NCBI GenBank assembly: GCA_012295275.1
Contig: CM022670.1
Location: 41,608,974 to 41,672,973 of the forward strand
Length of the DNA: 64,000 bases
Direction: 5' to 3'
Source: Chrysomallon squamiferum
Lineage: Eukaryota; Mollusca; Gastropoda; Neomphalida; Peltospiridae
Under the pieces are notes generated by a model. The model ran no database searches. It worked only from the letters and a program-made list of their open reading frames with translations, and was not told where the DNA came from. A program made the position numbers and the translations under genes. This document shows positions 36,604 through 59,695 of this stretch, piece after piece (within the stretch, counting starts at the first letter, position 1; each line of letters starts with the position of its first letter).

Positions 36604-36752
36604 CATATTTGTTTATTTATTTATTTACATACTTGTTTATTTATTTAGTTACATACTTGTTTATTTATTTTATATTTACATACGTATTTATTTATTTATT
36701 TACATACTTGTTTATTTATTTATTTACATACTTGTTTATTTATTTAGTAACA
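36480..36752. repeat. (TTTA)n with repeated ACATACTTG spacer
   Basis: TTTA repeats interrupted at fairly even spacing by ACATATTTG/ACATACTTG. The array is a minisatellite grown from a tetranucleotide tract. Confidence 0.93.
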
Positions 36753-36800
36753 TCTCAGTCAAACACCATGCCCACTGAGCCACACCCAGCTCCTGTCAAA
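36753..36800 (-). repeat. SINE head fragment with A box
   Basis: On the minus strand, TGGCTCAGTGG (36772-36782) is an exact A-box match in a tRNA-like context. The similarity stops where the AAAT-type tail (36480-36752) begins, as in a truncated SINE with a simple-repeat tail. No B box was found. Confidence 0.4.
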
Positions 36801-38702
36801 CAAAACGTTAATCCTCTGGGTGCGTCCGTTTATCACAATCTAAACAGGGTCTCAGATTTCTTGGTTCTTGGTACTTTGGGACACGGCATCGACAAGATTT
36901 CTACTGAAGACGATTTCTTTCTTACTTTGTAAACTGTAAATTATTTGACAGTAACGGAGCGAAAAGTAACTTAGTGTGAAACATTAATCTCACAGTTACC
37001 GTGTACAGGTTCAGTGTTTCAAACTTCGGACTTCAGGCTATTTCTCGATCCAGCCGTGTACCCATTTTATAAATTGTAAATAAACAGTTCCCTGTTGTAA
37101 TCTCTGTTATAGTAATCAGTTATGCTGAGACAACGAATACCCTGTCTTTCTCCGTGAGTACAAAATAGTATTAAAGATGTAATACAAAACTTCCTACAAA
37201 ATTTCTTTCTTATTTTCATTCTTTATTTCGACTGCACTAATTACAACACAACAGTAATAATATTAATTTTCTTCTAGTTTCTGTTTGCGCACTGATCTGA
37301 GTTGCTGTTATCTGGTTTCGTGGTCGTAAACCTCGTTTCGCGACGTCCGACGCACTGGAAGCAGTAAACAATTCCTCTTATCGCGTTACGCTATCTTTCA
37401 CAAATTACACACGGCGTTAATATGCGCCGTAAACCAGTCAACTTTCGCAGTCGGTCAGCGTCGCCATCTTAGATTAGAGGTAAACATTGGTGATGATTAC
37501 AACGACACTTTACCCTCTGACCCATTGCGTGCGATATTCTTCTCTTTTTATTTTCCTGTTTCTCACTTTGCGGTTCAAAGTTTCTTCATCTTGAGGCTGA
37601 CGTCTGCTGCAGCGACGGATTATCACCCGCGTCAAATCGCGGAAACCTCTCTTTCGCTAACTCGTGGCGGCCATCAAAGTCCAGTGCAGCGCAATTACGT
37701 GTAACAGGTTGAACGCGATTATCTGCAGATTACTGATTATATCCTAAAAGTGTCGTCACAGAGTGATTAGTTCTAATAATCTACAGCGCTGATAGAAAAG
37801 TGATGTAATACATCTGATTTAATCTTTTAAATTTATAGTTAATAATAATATTTTGATACATGCAAATAGATATTATTATTGTATACGTAGACTGACTGGC
37901 AAATGGTTAAACATAAAGAAGTATATATATAAATGAATATATATAAATTTTAAACTAACAAACGAACTTACCTAAATAATTAAATAAATAAATAAATAAA
38001 GTTTCTTAAAATGAATCTAAAAAAAAAAAATGTAGTGTTTAAAGTTTTTTCTTTTATTTGATTAAATAAATTACTTTTATTTATTTATTTATTATTAGTT
38101 TTTATTTATTATCATTAACATCCTCAAAAATAAATAAAAACAAAAAGTAACTTTAACAATATGACAGAAAAAAGAACCTATTTATTAAAAATTCATTTTA
38201 AATTAATTTTATTTGTTTGATTTTCTTCTTTTGTGAAACAGTAACAATTTAAAAAGAAATAAATATATATTTTTTTCTTTAAAAAATCTGCTACACTAAA
38301 CTATCAAAGTAAAAAATTATTTTTAATTTTCCCAAACAAACATATCGCTAACAGCATGGAGCTAAAGAGGTCGGAACATTTCACATTAGTTTCGTGTGCA
38401 AGTTTACTGTTATCATCTGTGAAACACTTACACTATCACCTTTCTCATACATTATTACCACGTGGTCTTCTACTTAAATTACTGATAATGAGAGTGAGTG
38501 AGCGAAAGAATATATAGAGAGAGATAAGGAGAGAGAAAGAAAGAAAAACCGAAAGAGAAAGAAAAAAAAGAAGAAGAAGAAATAACGCAAAGGAGAAAGA
38601 GAAAAAGAGAGAGAAAGAAGAGAGAGATAAAGAGAGATATACAGTGAAAGGTAGACAGAGACAGCATTAGAGAGAGCGAAGAGAGAGAGAGTGAGTGAAC
38701 GT
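36801..38702. other. Single-copy AT-rich DNA, no gene seen
   Basis: Purine-rich from about 38490. A CGCCATCTT word at 37462-37470 (YY1-like on the minus strand) stands alone. No gene supported. Confidence 0.5.
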
Positions 38703-38726
38703 GAGAGAGAGAGAGAGAGAGAGAGG

Positions 38727-38815
<89 letters not shown>
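38703..38815. repeat. (AG)n microsatellite
   Basis: About 113 bases of AG with GGGAGAAA interruptions near 38725. Confidence 0.97.
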
Positions 38816-38817
<2 letters not shown>

Positions 38818-39198
38818 TAGATACAACTTCATCCTGTACGTTATGTTTCTGTATTTATATATTACTACATGTTGCGATAACAACTTTTTAAAATCAGCTC
38901 ATTTCACAGTGATACAATCTACTTCAGTAATAATAATTTAAGTTGTACAATACAACAAGTTTGCTGTTTATCTGAGATTTATTTCACTACTTGACCAGTG
39001 AAAATAATTCTTTCAACACGACAAGTTGTAAATAACCCACTTAAAACCTGCATGAAATAATCTGCTTATCTCTCGATTTATTTATCTTTTCATTCTTCCG
39101 TTTTTGTTTATTTTTCCATCTGTGAATCAACCGTTCAGCCAGCTCTCTACCGATCTGTTCAAAAGATAACAGAGAGAGAGAGACAGAAAGAGAGAACC

Positions 39199-39230
<32 letters not shown>

Positions 39231-40820
39231 AATAAAAGAACACAAACAAAACAAAAGACAAAAAGTTAAATTAGAAAAATAGTAAGAAACAGAATTAAAA
39301 TAAGTTTGAGATACACATGCAAATATAATATCAAGATATATATATATATATATATGAATACGACTTTTATTTAAGTTCACAGATAGATGTATTTACGTTT
39401 CTGTTTCTGGAAATAAAAAATGTGTGTGTGTATATGGCTTGGTTTTACTGAATTCAAGTCACATAGCACAGTAAGTCACGGAATTAGCCGACGATTACTG
39501 AAGCACTGTCACAGAAGAAACAAGTTATAAGAAGTCACGGAATTCACCGAACGATACCGAACGTCCACCACAGACCACCTGGAAGTGAGAGATCATGTCA
39601 CTCGTCAAAGTCATTTAAACCAAGAACACTAACTCTTGTTATCAAAATGGCGCTCGTAAACTAAAACGAGCTTGACGTTTTTAGCCAGTTAATGGAGGAA
39701 AAGTGGAGTAATCTTTATCTGTCAGTGGTCTCTGTTGTGTTTAATTGTTTTCTGATTGCTCTTGTGTTTATTTTACAACTTAATTTCACGACTAAAACGA
39801 GGAGAGAATAAGAAGATGAATGAATATATGAAACTAAACTGAACTCGGGTTTCTTTGACATAAAACGCATTTGCTAGCAATTGAAAACGAGATCTTTTGC
39901 ATGTTGAACAGACATTTTAAAGCACAGACCACGGTCTTACATAAACCAATCGCGTGGGTTTGGCTGGAATGGGAGAAAAAAGCGAAAGGTACGCGAGGGA
40001 AATGGAGATGAGAGGATATAATGTCATATATAACTACAATAATTTCACAGCATACATAACTTTTTATTTAACAACAGCCGTAACGACGTAACACCAACAA
40101 CCTCACCGTCATGGCCGCCGTTGCCACCACCATCAACGACAACTACGACGACGATAAAAATAGTGAAAGCAATAATTATAAAGAATAATAAATATTGTTA
40201 CTTCTAATTCCTAAACTGAATTTAATATAAAATGAAAATTTACCTTACACATACTTGTTATACGTACAGTGCTTACAGCCGCGCATAATAATGACGAAAA
40301 AATGACGATAAAATGTTCATAATAATAATTACAATAATACTTATTATATAAAGGAGTCTAAAATAAAAGTAAAAGGCACAAAAGACTGAGTCCTCATATA
40401 CAACTGAAAGATTTGTAAGTGCGTGACTTAAAGAACACGCACAGATATACCTACATACATATATATATATAATATAAAAGTCCATCTAAGCTTGATTCTA
40501 CCTGTTACTTATTAAGTGTTGTTATCTATACAAATATATACCCTCCAAAAATGTCGAAACAAACAAACATTTTAACGCCATAGGTATAAAATAATCATGT
40601 ATAAAATGGTTCAGCAGATATTTCTAATGGTTTGCAGGTTCAGTACTCCTTTTCATAAACTGTAACTACACAGTTCCTTGTTCTGATCTGTTAGAGCAAT
40701 TAAGTGCTCAAACAGAGAGTATTCTCCCTTACACTGTGAATAATGACGTGATATATGTTTATCTAGAAGTTTTGTTGCTTACTTTTCATTTGTAATTCAA
40801 CATACACTGAAAACTCAGTA
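38816..40820. other. Intergenic DNA downstream of the esterase gene
   Basis: Single-copy. Positions 39470-39565 contain two direct copies of an AAGTCACGGAATT-led segment. No close AATAAA was found on the minus strand within about 700 bases of the esterase stop, so its 3' end is undefined. Confidence 0.5.
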
Positions 40821-51780
<10,960 letters not shown>

Positions 51781-53107
51781 GATGTCGAAGACGTCGGTGC
51801 TGCTGTTTTAAAGGAAGGAACTGTCTGCCTGCGCAGTTCGCGTGTCTGTCTGTTACATAATACTGCGCGTACATACGCAGTGGCTGCGAAATACCAGATA
51901 TTAATAGAACTTGATCTTTCTTCTCGCTGTCAAATTATCGAGAATTATGTGTTACGTATTAAACCGTTACTGCATAAAGAAAGAAAAAAAAAAAAAAAAA
52001 AAAAAATAACTACAGCACAATTTTAGAACAGATTTATTTTATTTTTTTTTTTTTGTTTTGCTAAACAAATGAAATCTTAATAACAAATAAGTAAGTAAGT
52101 AAGTAAGTAACTAACTAAATAAAAATAAGAACAGTTAGTGTGGATTTGTTCCTATTTTTATTTACAAATAAAATAGTAATAGGAAAATAGGTAAGTAAGT
52201 AAGTAAATAAACAAGTAACTAAATAAATAGATATGTAAGTTAATAAATAAATTAATTAATTAAAAAAAGTAAGTAAGTAGGTAAATATATGAATCAAAAT
52301 AAGAACAGATGGTGTACGTATGATATTTATATACACTCAGATACACACGTACACATTGATGACTACGTTACATCTTCATCAGCAGCATCTACATGGATGG
52401 CTAAAGGGCGGGGGGGGGAGCTAGTATCGACTCTTGGAGCGTCTTAAAAAAAAAAAATTATACGTAACAAGAACAACCAAAAAAAAAAATAAAAAAAAAA
52501 ATAAAAAAATAAAAATAAAAAAAAAAATAAAATAAAATAAAATAAAAAAATAAAATTAAATTAAATTAAATTAAAAAAAATAGAAAAGTGAAAGTAACCA
52601 ATTGTCATAACTGATACTTGGACACAAAAAATATAGCGAATACTTTCCTTGAACTGATTACCCTAACCCTCCCTCACCCCAACAAACAAAGAAGAAATAA
52701 ATAACAATAAAAACATAGAAAAATTGTCCTTGGCAAAAGACAGTCTATTATTTTAAAAATGTTACATGTAAGGAAAGCAAAATCTGTAAACTAAACTGAA
52801 CTAAACTAAAGTGAACAACAATAAAAAAAATAAAAATAATAATAATAAAATAAAATAAATTAAAATAAAATAAATATTACTAATAATAGCTATTGAAGCA
52901 GCAGCAGTACTAGCAAAAAAAAAAAAAAAAAAAACGAAATCAGGGAAAATCATCAATAACAGCAAGAAAACAAATATTTATTTGATTAATATTCCTTATT
53001 ATTTGTATGAATATAATCTTGTTATAAATGTAAAATATTGATGTCTCAGGTGTTGACAATGTAAAAATGTAAAACATAGATATCTCTGTTGTTGACGTTT
53101 TAGAAAT
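51781..53107. other. Spacer between KY-like gene and esterase gene
   Basis: The upstream gene's stop lies only 1.3 kb from the esterase start. The spacer holds poly(A) at 51975-52008, GTAA/AAGT repeats at 52088-52280, an A-rich block at 52445-52580 and poly(A) at 52916-52934. No clear TATA box precedes the esterase start. Confidence 0.6.
52977..52982 (-). terminator. Possible poly(A) signal of the KY-like gene
   Basis: AATAAA on the minus strand, 125 bases after the stop codon. The AT-rich context makes chance occurrence likely. Confidence 0.35.
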
Positions 53108-53149
53108 CTAATTCTGACTGTTTTGTATTGACGAAATCTTCTCTTGAAC
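53108..53149 (-). CDS. KY-like gene exon 8 (terminal)
   Basis: Acceptor TTTCTGTTTTCCAG is strong. Encodes VQEKISSIQNSQN and stop TAG (53108-53110). The short length makes the call less certain. Confidence 0.7.
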   Translation of the reverse strand, partial: VQEKISSIQNSQN

Positions 53150-54479
53150 CTGGAAAACAGAAATTCCCGAAATTTATTAGAAGAATTAAAAAAAAAAAAA
53201 AAAAAAAAAAAAACAAAAATAAATAAATAAATAAATAAATAAAAAATAAATAAATAAATAAATAAATAAATATATATATAAATAAATAAATAAATAAATA
53301 AATCGATAAATAAATAAACAAATATGAATCAGCGTGGTCGATTTATCCAGCTACTTCAGTACACCCTAGATTTAGGTAAATATGTGTTGCAAATAGAGAG
53401 ATTAAAAGAATAATAATAATAAAAAATATATAAATAAATATTAAAATTAAAAAAACAATATCTTAATTTTTGTTGAAGTCTTAAAATGCACATTTTCCCC
53501 CATCTGATGTCAGTGGTAACGAAAGGAAACGTTTACAAACACATAAAATGTCTTTGTTATTTAACATAAATTGTGTCTTAAAACCAAATTAATTATCATG
53601 AATGTAAGCATAAAACATTTGAATTACCAACTGGTATATTTTTGTCAACATCTCTACATAAAAATAAAACCGTTTCACCTACGAGTTGGTATATTTTATC
53701 AATATATCTACATAAAAACAAAACCTTTTGACTTAAAAGTTGGTACAGTTTGTTAATATATTACGAGCTGGATTATAATACATCTACGTGAATGAGAAAA
53801 CAAATATAATATTTTGACTTACGAGCTGGTATGTTTTATCAATATCTCTACGTGAATGGTAACAAACAATACTGTTTGACTTACGAGCTGGTATATTTTA
53901 TCAATATCTCTACGTGAATGGTAACAAACAATACTGTCTGACTTACGAGCTGGTATATTTTATCAATATCTCTACGTGAATGGTAACAAACAATGGTATG
54001 TTTTATCAATATCTCTACGTGAATGGTAACAAACAATACTGTTTGACTTACGAGCTGGTATAGTTTATCAATATCTCTACGTGAATGGTAACAAACAATA
54101 CTGTTTGACTTACGAGCTGGTATATTTTATCAATATCTCTGCACGAACGACAAATCTGCTCAGGTCTATACTGTGATAAAATGTTTTGTATTTGTGTAGT
54201 GACGTTGTTTGAGACGTGATCGACGTGTTTTAGACGATAAGCCAGGCTTTTTTTTCCTTTCTGCATCAGCAAACTTCTTAAAACAACCTCATCCTGAAAC
54301 AGTTCAACAAATAGAAATCACAATACTGAAATAAATAAATAAAAATAAAAATAAATAAATAAACAAATAATTGAATAAACAAATAAAGATATAAATAAGT
54401 ACATAAATAAAAGTTAAATGAATGAAAAAAATGAATAAAAATAAATAAATAACAAAAATTAAAAGAATGAATGAACGAA

Positions 54480-54536
<57 letters not shown>

Positions 54537-54732
54537 CATACTACTCTCCAAAAATGCAAAAGAAAAAGAAAAATGAACAAAGAGAGTTAATTTCATCTAT
54601 TTATACATTTAGCTTCATGCAAACAAATTGAATAACACGCGCATTAGCATGCATGTAGGCAAATACCCGCACGCACATCTACAAAAACATAAACACACAT
54701 ATAAACACCCACCCACCCACACATAAAGACAT

Positions 54733-54769
<37 letters not shown>

Positions 54770-57700
54770 CACATATTTACACATACACACACACACACAC
54801 ACAAAAGACACGCACATACGCAGGAAGAAAGCTGCATTACCTCCAGTTTATCAGGCGTCTCTCCCACCAACAGAAAAGCAGCTGTCAGAACGTCCCGCTG
54901 AACTGGACTCAGTCTGACTAGTGACTGTAACGTAGTGGCGGACCGCTGGTTGAAGCCAGAGAGAGGCCGAGGAGAAGTCAGCTGGGACAGTTTGCTTTTC
55001 GCGTCTTCCAGCGGGTTCTTCAGCCTTTGTCATGCACGTGCTCTGACTGTTCAGCTTTATCAATGATCTTACTCAGTTTGTCAACTCGCTCTGTCATAAT
55101 GGCGTCTCTCAGTTCTGACAAATTAATGGTAATAAGAAGAAGAACAACAATAATCGTATGAATTTTTGACACCTGTGTCTGTCTGTGTATTTATTATTAT
55201 GTGTTTGTATATGTAGTATGTGTATATAGTTGAGTATGTATTTATGTATGTATATGTGTGATTACTCTCAGTTACAGGAAAGAGTTTGATATGTATCTAA
55301 CAAATACGCATTTTCATTCTATTACAAAAAAGAGTTTGATACGTATATGACTAACAAACACGTATTTTTTCTGTCACAAGAAAGAATTTGATACGTACGT
55401 AAATAACAAATACGTATTTTCATTCTGTTACAAGAAAGAGTTTGATACGTATATGACTAACAAATACGTGTTTTCATTCTGTTACAAGAAAGAGTTTGAT
55501 ACGTATATGACTAACAAATACGTGTTTTCATTCTGTTACAAGAAAGAGTTTGATACGTATATGACTAACAAATACGTGTTTTCATTCTGTTACAAGAGTT
55601 TCATACGTATATGACTAAAAATACATATTTTTTCTGTCATATGAAAGAGTTTGATACGTATATGACTAACAAATACGTGTTTTCATTCTGTTACAAGAAA
55701 GAGTTTGATAGGTATATGACTAACAAATACGTGTTTTCATTCTGTTACAAGAGTTTCATACGTATATGACTAAAAAATACGTATTTTTTCTGTCACATGA
55801 AAGAGTTTGATACGTATATGACTAACAAATACGTGTTTTCATTCTGTCACATGAAAGAGTTTGATACGTATATGACTAACAAATACGTGTTTTCATTCTG
55901 TTACAATAGTTCGATACGTATATGATTAACAAATGCGTGTTTTTATTCTGTTACAAGAAAGAATTTGATACGTATATGACTAACAAATACGTGTTTTCAT
56001 TCTGTTACAAGAGTTTCATACGTATATGACTAAAACATACGTATTTTTTCTGTCACATGAAAGAGTTTGATACGTATATGACTAACAAATACGTGTTTTC
56101 ATTCTGTTACAAGAAAGAGTTTGATACGTATATGACTAACAAATACGTGCTTTCATTCTGTTACAAGAAAGAGTTTGATACGTATATGATTAACAAATAC
56201 GTGTTTTCATTCTGTTAGAGAAGAGAGGTTGGTAAATATTTGTCCAACAGATACAGATATTATAAATTTAGCGAATTATCCTCACCCTGACACAGTGTCA
56301 CTACGTTCAGTCTGGCCTTCACCTTTGACACGAGATCTCCGTCACCCATCTTAAATTTCTTAGCTTTTTCTATGATTTGCGACATTTGTTGTGAGTCTCT
56401 TGTTTTCACAATACTTTTCAGTTCGTTATTGATCCTCCTCTCAGTAGCATTCTGTTTTCAGAAATACATATTATTTATATAATATTATGAATATTATATT
56501 ATAACATAAACATATACATTTTAAATAACAATATGTAAAAAAATTGCATAAAAATAGATGTTTCAATTTAACAGCCTATAAAACTGAAATAAAAATATAA
56601 GATATTGAATAAAACAGATAAATATTAAATTAAAACAATATTAGTAAAAAACAAGAAAATTAAATAAAGTAGAGACATTGAAATACGTAAATATTATATA
56701 AATAAATAAATATTAAACAAAGAAAAACAAATCTAACAAAGGTTAGAGTATTAAAAAAGATTAACTAACGAAGTTAGAGTATTAAAACAAGTCAATTAAA
56801 TAAAGATTAACTAACGAGGTAAATTAAAACAAGTCAATTAAATAAAGATAAACAGAGTCTAACGAGTAAATTAAAAAAAGAGAATCTTACGAGGTAGGGC
56901 TGTTTCTTTCGTGACTGTCTGTGTTGTGACGTTATCATGTAGTTCAGCGTGTTCTCTTCAGGATCGCCTGGTTTGTTGGTGTCGATAACAACAGCGTAGT
57001 CATCGTCATCAGGCGGACTGACTTCAATCTGAACAGAGTGTTTGTTTTGTTTTAATTTCAAACAGACTTTCAGTTCATCTTCTTCTTTTCTGTTGTGCTT
57101 CAGTCGTGCACGCACCGCCATCTTGAATTTCAAGCCAAACGTAATTGTAACCTTCTCGTCTGGCTTGGCTACAATTGTGCCGTCAGTATGAGAAGGGGAG
57201 ACAATTCCCTTTTCTTTTGCAGTTGTGCCTGGTCCCCATCCAATCGTGGGGTTCAAAGGGTAAGGGTCACTGTCTGTCCAAATGTCTTCACAGATCAATT
57301 TGAAATCACAAATCCACTTTGTGACTTGTTTTTCTTTTGTGAAGATACTTAGTCGATAGATTCCTATCACTGGAAATCGTATATGGAATCTGACCCGGTT
57401 TTCCGAATTGGGATTAGAAAGAATGACAAAGCGCTCTGCTGTGGATGACGGGAAAGTGCGACCATCTTGTTCTTTATAAAACAGCTTGTACGTCAGCTGA
57501 CCTTTCCATCGAGGGTTTTTAGTGAGAATCTCCAGATCACATTCTCCTCGACTCGAAGTAACAGTGTTTAACTGACCTGGCTTGAAATCTAATCTCGCTT
57601 TGCTTTTCACAAACTCAGGTCGTTATGAACGGTTGTTTGATGTACATATTCTCAGTTATCGGAACCTTCAGCAGCTGCCATTTCTTGTGTTCATCTGTTG

Positions 57701-58345
57701 GGATACAGAAATATCTAAAAGCATCGGGATTAGTCAGAAAGTAGAACATATTTTTACAGAATTTAGTAGATCCTGCAGCACCTGTCATCTGTTGGTGTGT
57801 CTGTTTTCCTTCTTCTTCTATTTTAATCCAGCCAGGTTTTGTATGTCCAACGACTGCCTCGAACGCCCACCGAGGTATAACAATCCTCCACGAACCAGAG
57901 ATGTACGCCACGTTCCAGTAAATTTCACCTTCCACGCTGTCATCTCCAACCTCGTAATCTGCTCCTTTAGCTTTTCCTTTCAGTGTAACACATGGTATTC
58001 TAGCAGCTCTGAAAATATTAATACTGCATGGGTCAGTTCACACGGCTGTCTCTTTGTCTGTCTGGATATGGGTGTTTCTGTATATTCCGTGTGTATTGTT
58101 TATGCTGATATGGGTGTATTTGTAAGTGTATATGTATATGTATAAATAACTACCATTATTTATTTATGTGTATAAATAAGCATTATTATATTAGTTTTTT
58201 CTTTTTATAGGCATGTGTATGTACCTATAATTGGGTATTTTTGTATGAGTAATAAATTTGTTAAAATATATGTATTTGTATCTTTGTGTGTTTGTGCGAT
58301 TGTGTGCAAGCGTTTATGTGTTGTGTGTCTGTGTGTGTATATGTT

Positions 58346-58385
<40 letters not shown>

Positions 58386-59633
58386 TCGTTGTCATACACG
58401 TGGTACCAATATGTTGATGTGCTAGAAACAGAAGATTGTACCGCATCAGAGTTTGAAATGAACTGTGATACTTCTCTGGTGTTTTGTTGAAGAACTGCCC
58501 CATAGCTGAGTTTTCATCCACTTTGGTTTTCTTCATCTTTTCGTCGAGATCAGATGAGCCAATCCAAGAGAAAATTGCCCACGCCTTCTCTACGTCATCT
58601 TTGAGCCCGTCAGTGAGACGTTCCACCAACTGCTTCAGAGACGTCTGCGGATCTGGAAGTACCTACAGCAGCAAACAGCAGAACACAATCCACAAATACA
58701 CGTCTCCAGTACATGAATCTGATTTACACATTAAAACAGTGTTAATCTTCACAAATTATACTTTAACAAGATATAAATATAATAATACTTTTCTCTTTTT
58801 TTACTTCTATTTTTTAAAGAATCGCATCTCTTTAACAACATGTCAAATTTTATATAAACATACACATTAAAACATACATACATACAAACATATATACATA
58901 CATACATACATACATACATATACACATACATAAACACACAACATATATACACAAATATATCCATACATACATATATACACAAACATATACATATATATAA
59001 ACACACACACACATACATACACACATACATACAACTACAGACATACATACATACATAAATAAACAAACATAAACACGTACATAAATACACATAAATACAC
59101 ATATACACAAACTCACACATAGATATACAAATGCATATACACACAGATACATAAATATACATACAAGCATACATACGTTATTATTATCATTATTATTATT
59201 TTATTACGATAATGAATCAAAAGGTATAAAATGGAGTTACAAGGTCAGACATTATTGTTGTCATAGTGAATGCCTCGAATTATTGATTTGACTTAAAGAA
59301 AATATTACACAGTCATTCATCACACGACTACAAAACAACCTTTCGCAGTTTCTTACCTTCTCCACCTTTGCTTCAATTTCTTTATATTTTGTGTCCTTTT
59401 CATCAAATATGTCTTCTCTGGGGTCTTTTGGAGGCTCGGGTTTAGGATAATTTTTTGGAAATGGTGATGAATCATAATTCTGTTACGAAATGTAATTAAC
59501 AATTAGTATTTGATCATTCTAATTACAACAACAATAACAATACCAGCAACAACAGTAGCAGCAACTACTACTTCTGTTACTGCAATTACTGAATCAAATA
59601 CAGTGACCACTGCTATCACTATTATTATCACTA

Positions 59634-59695
<62 letters not shown>

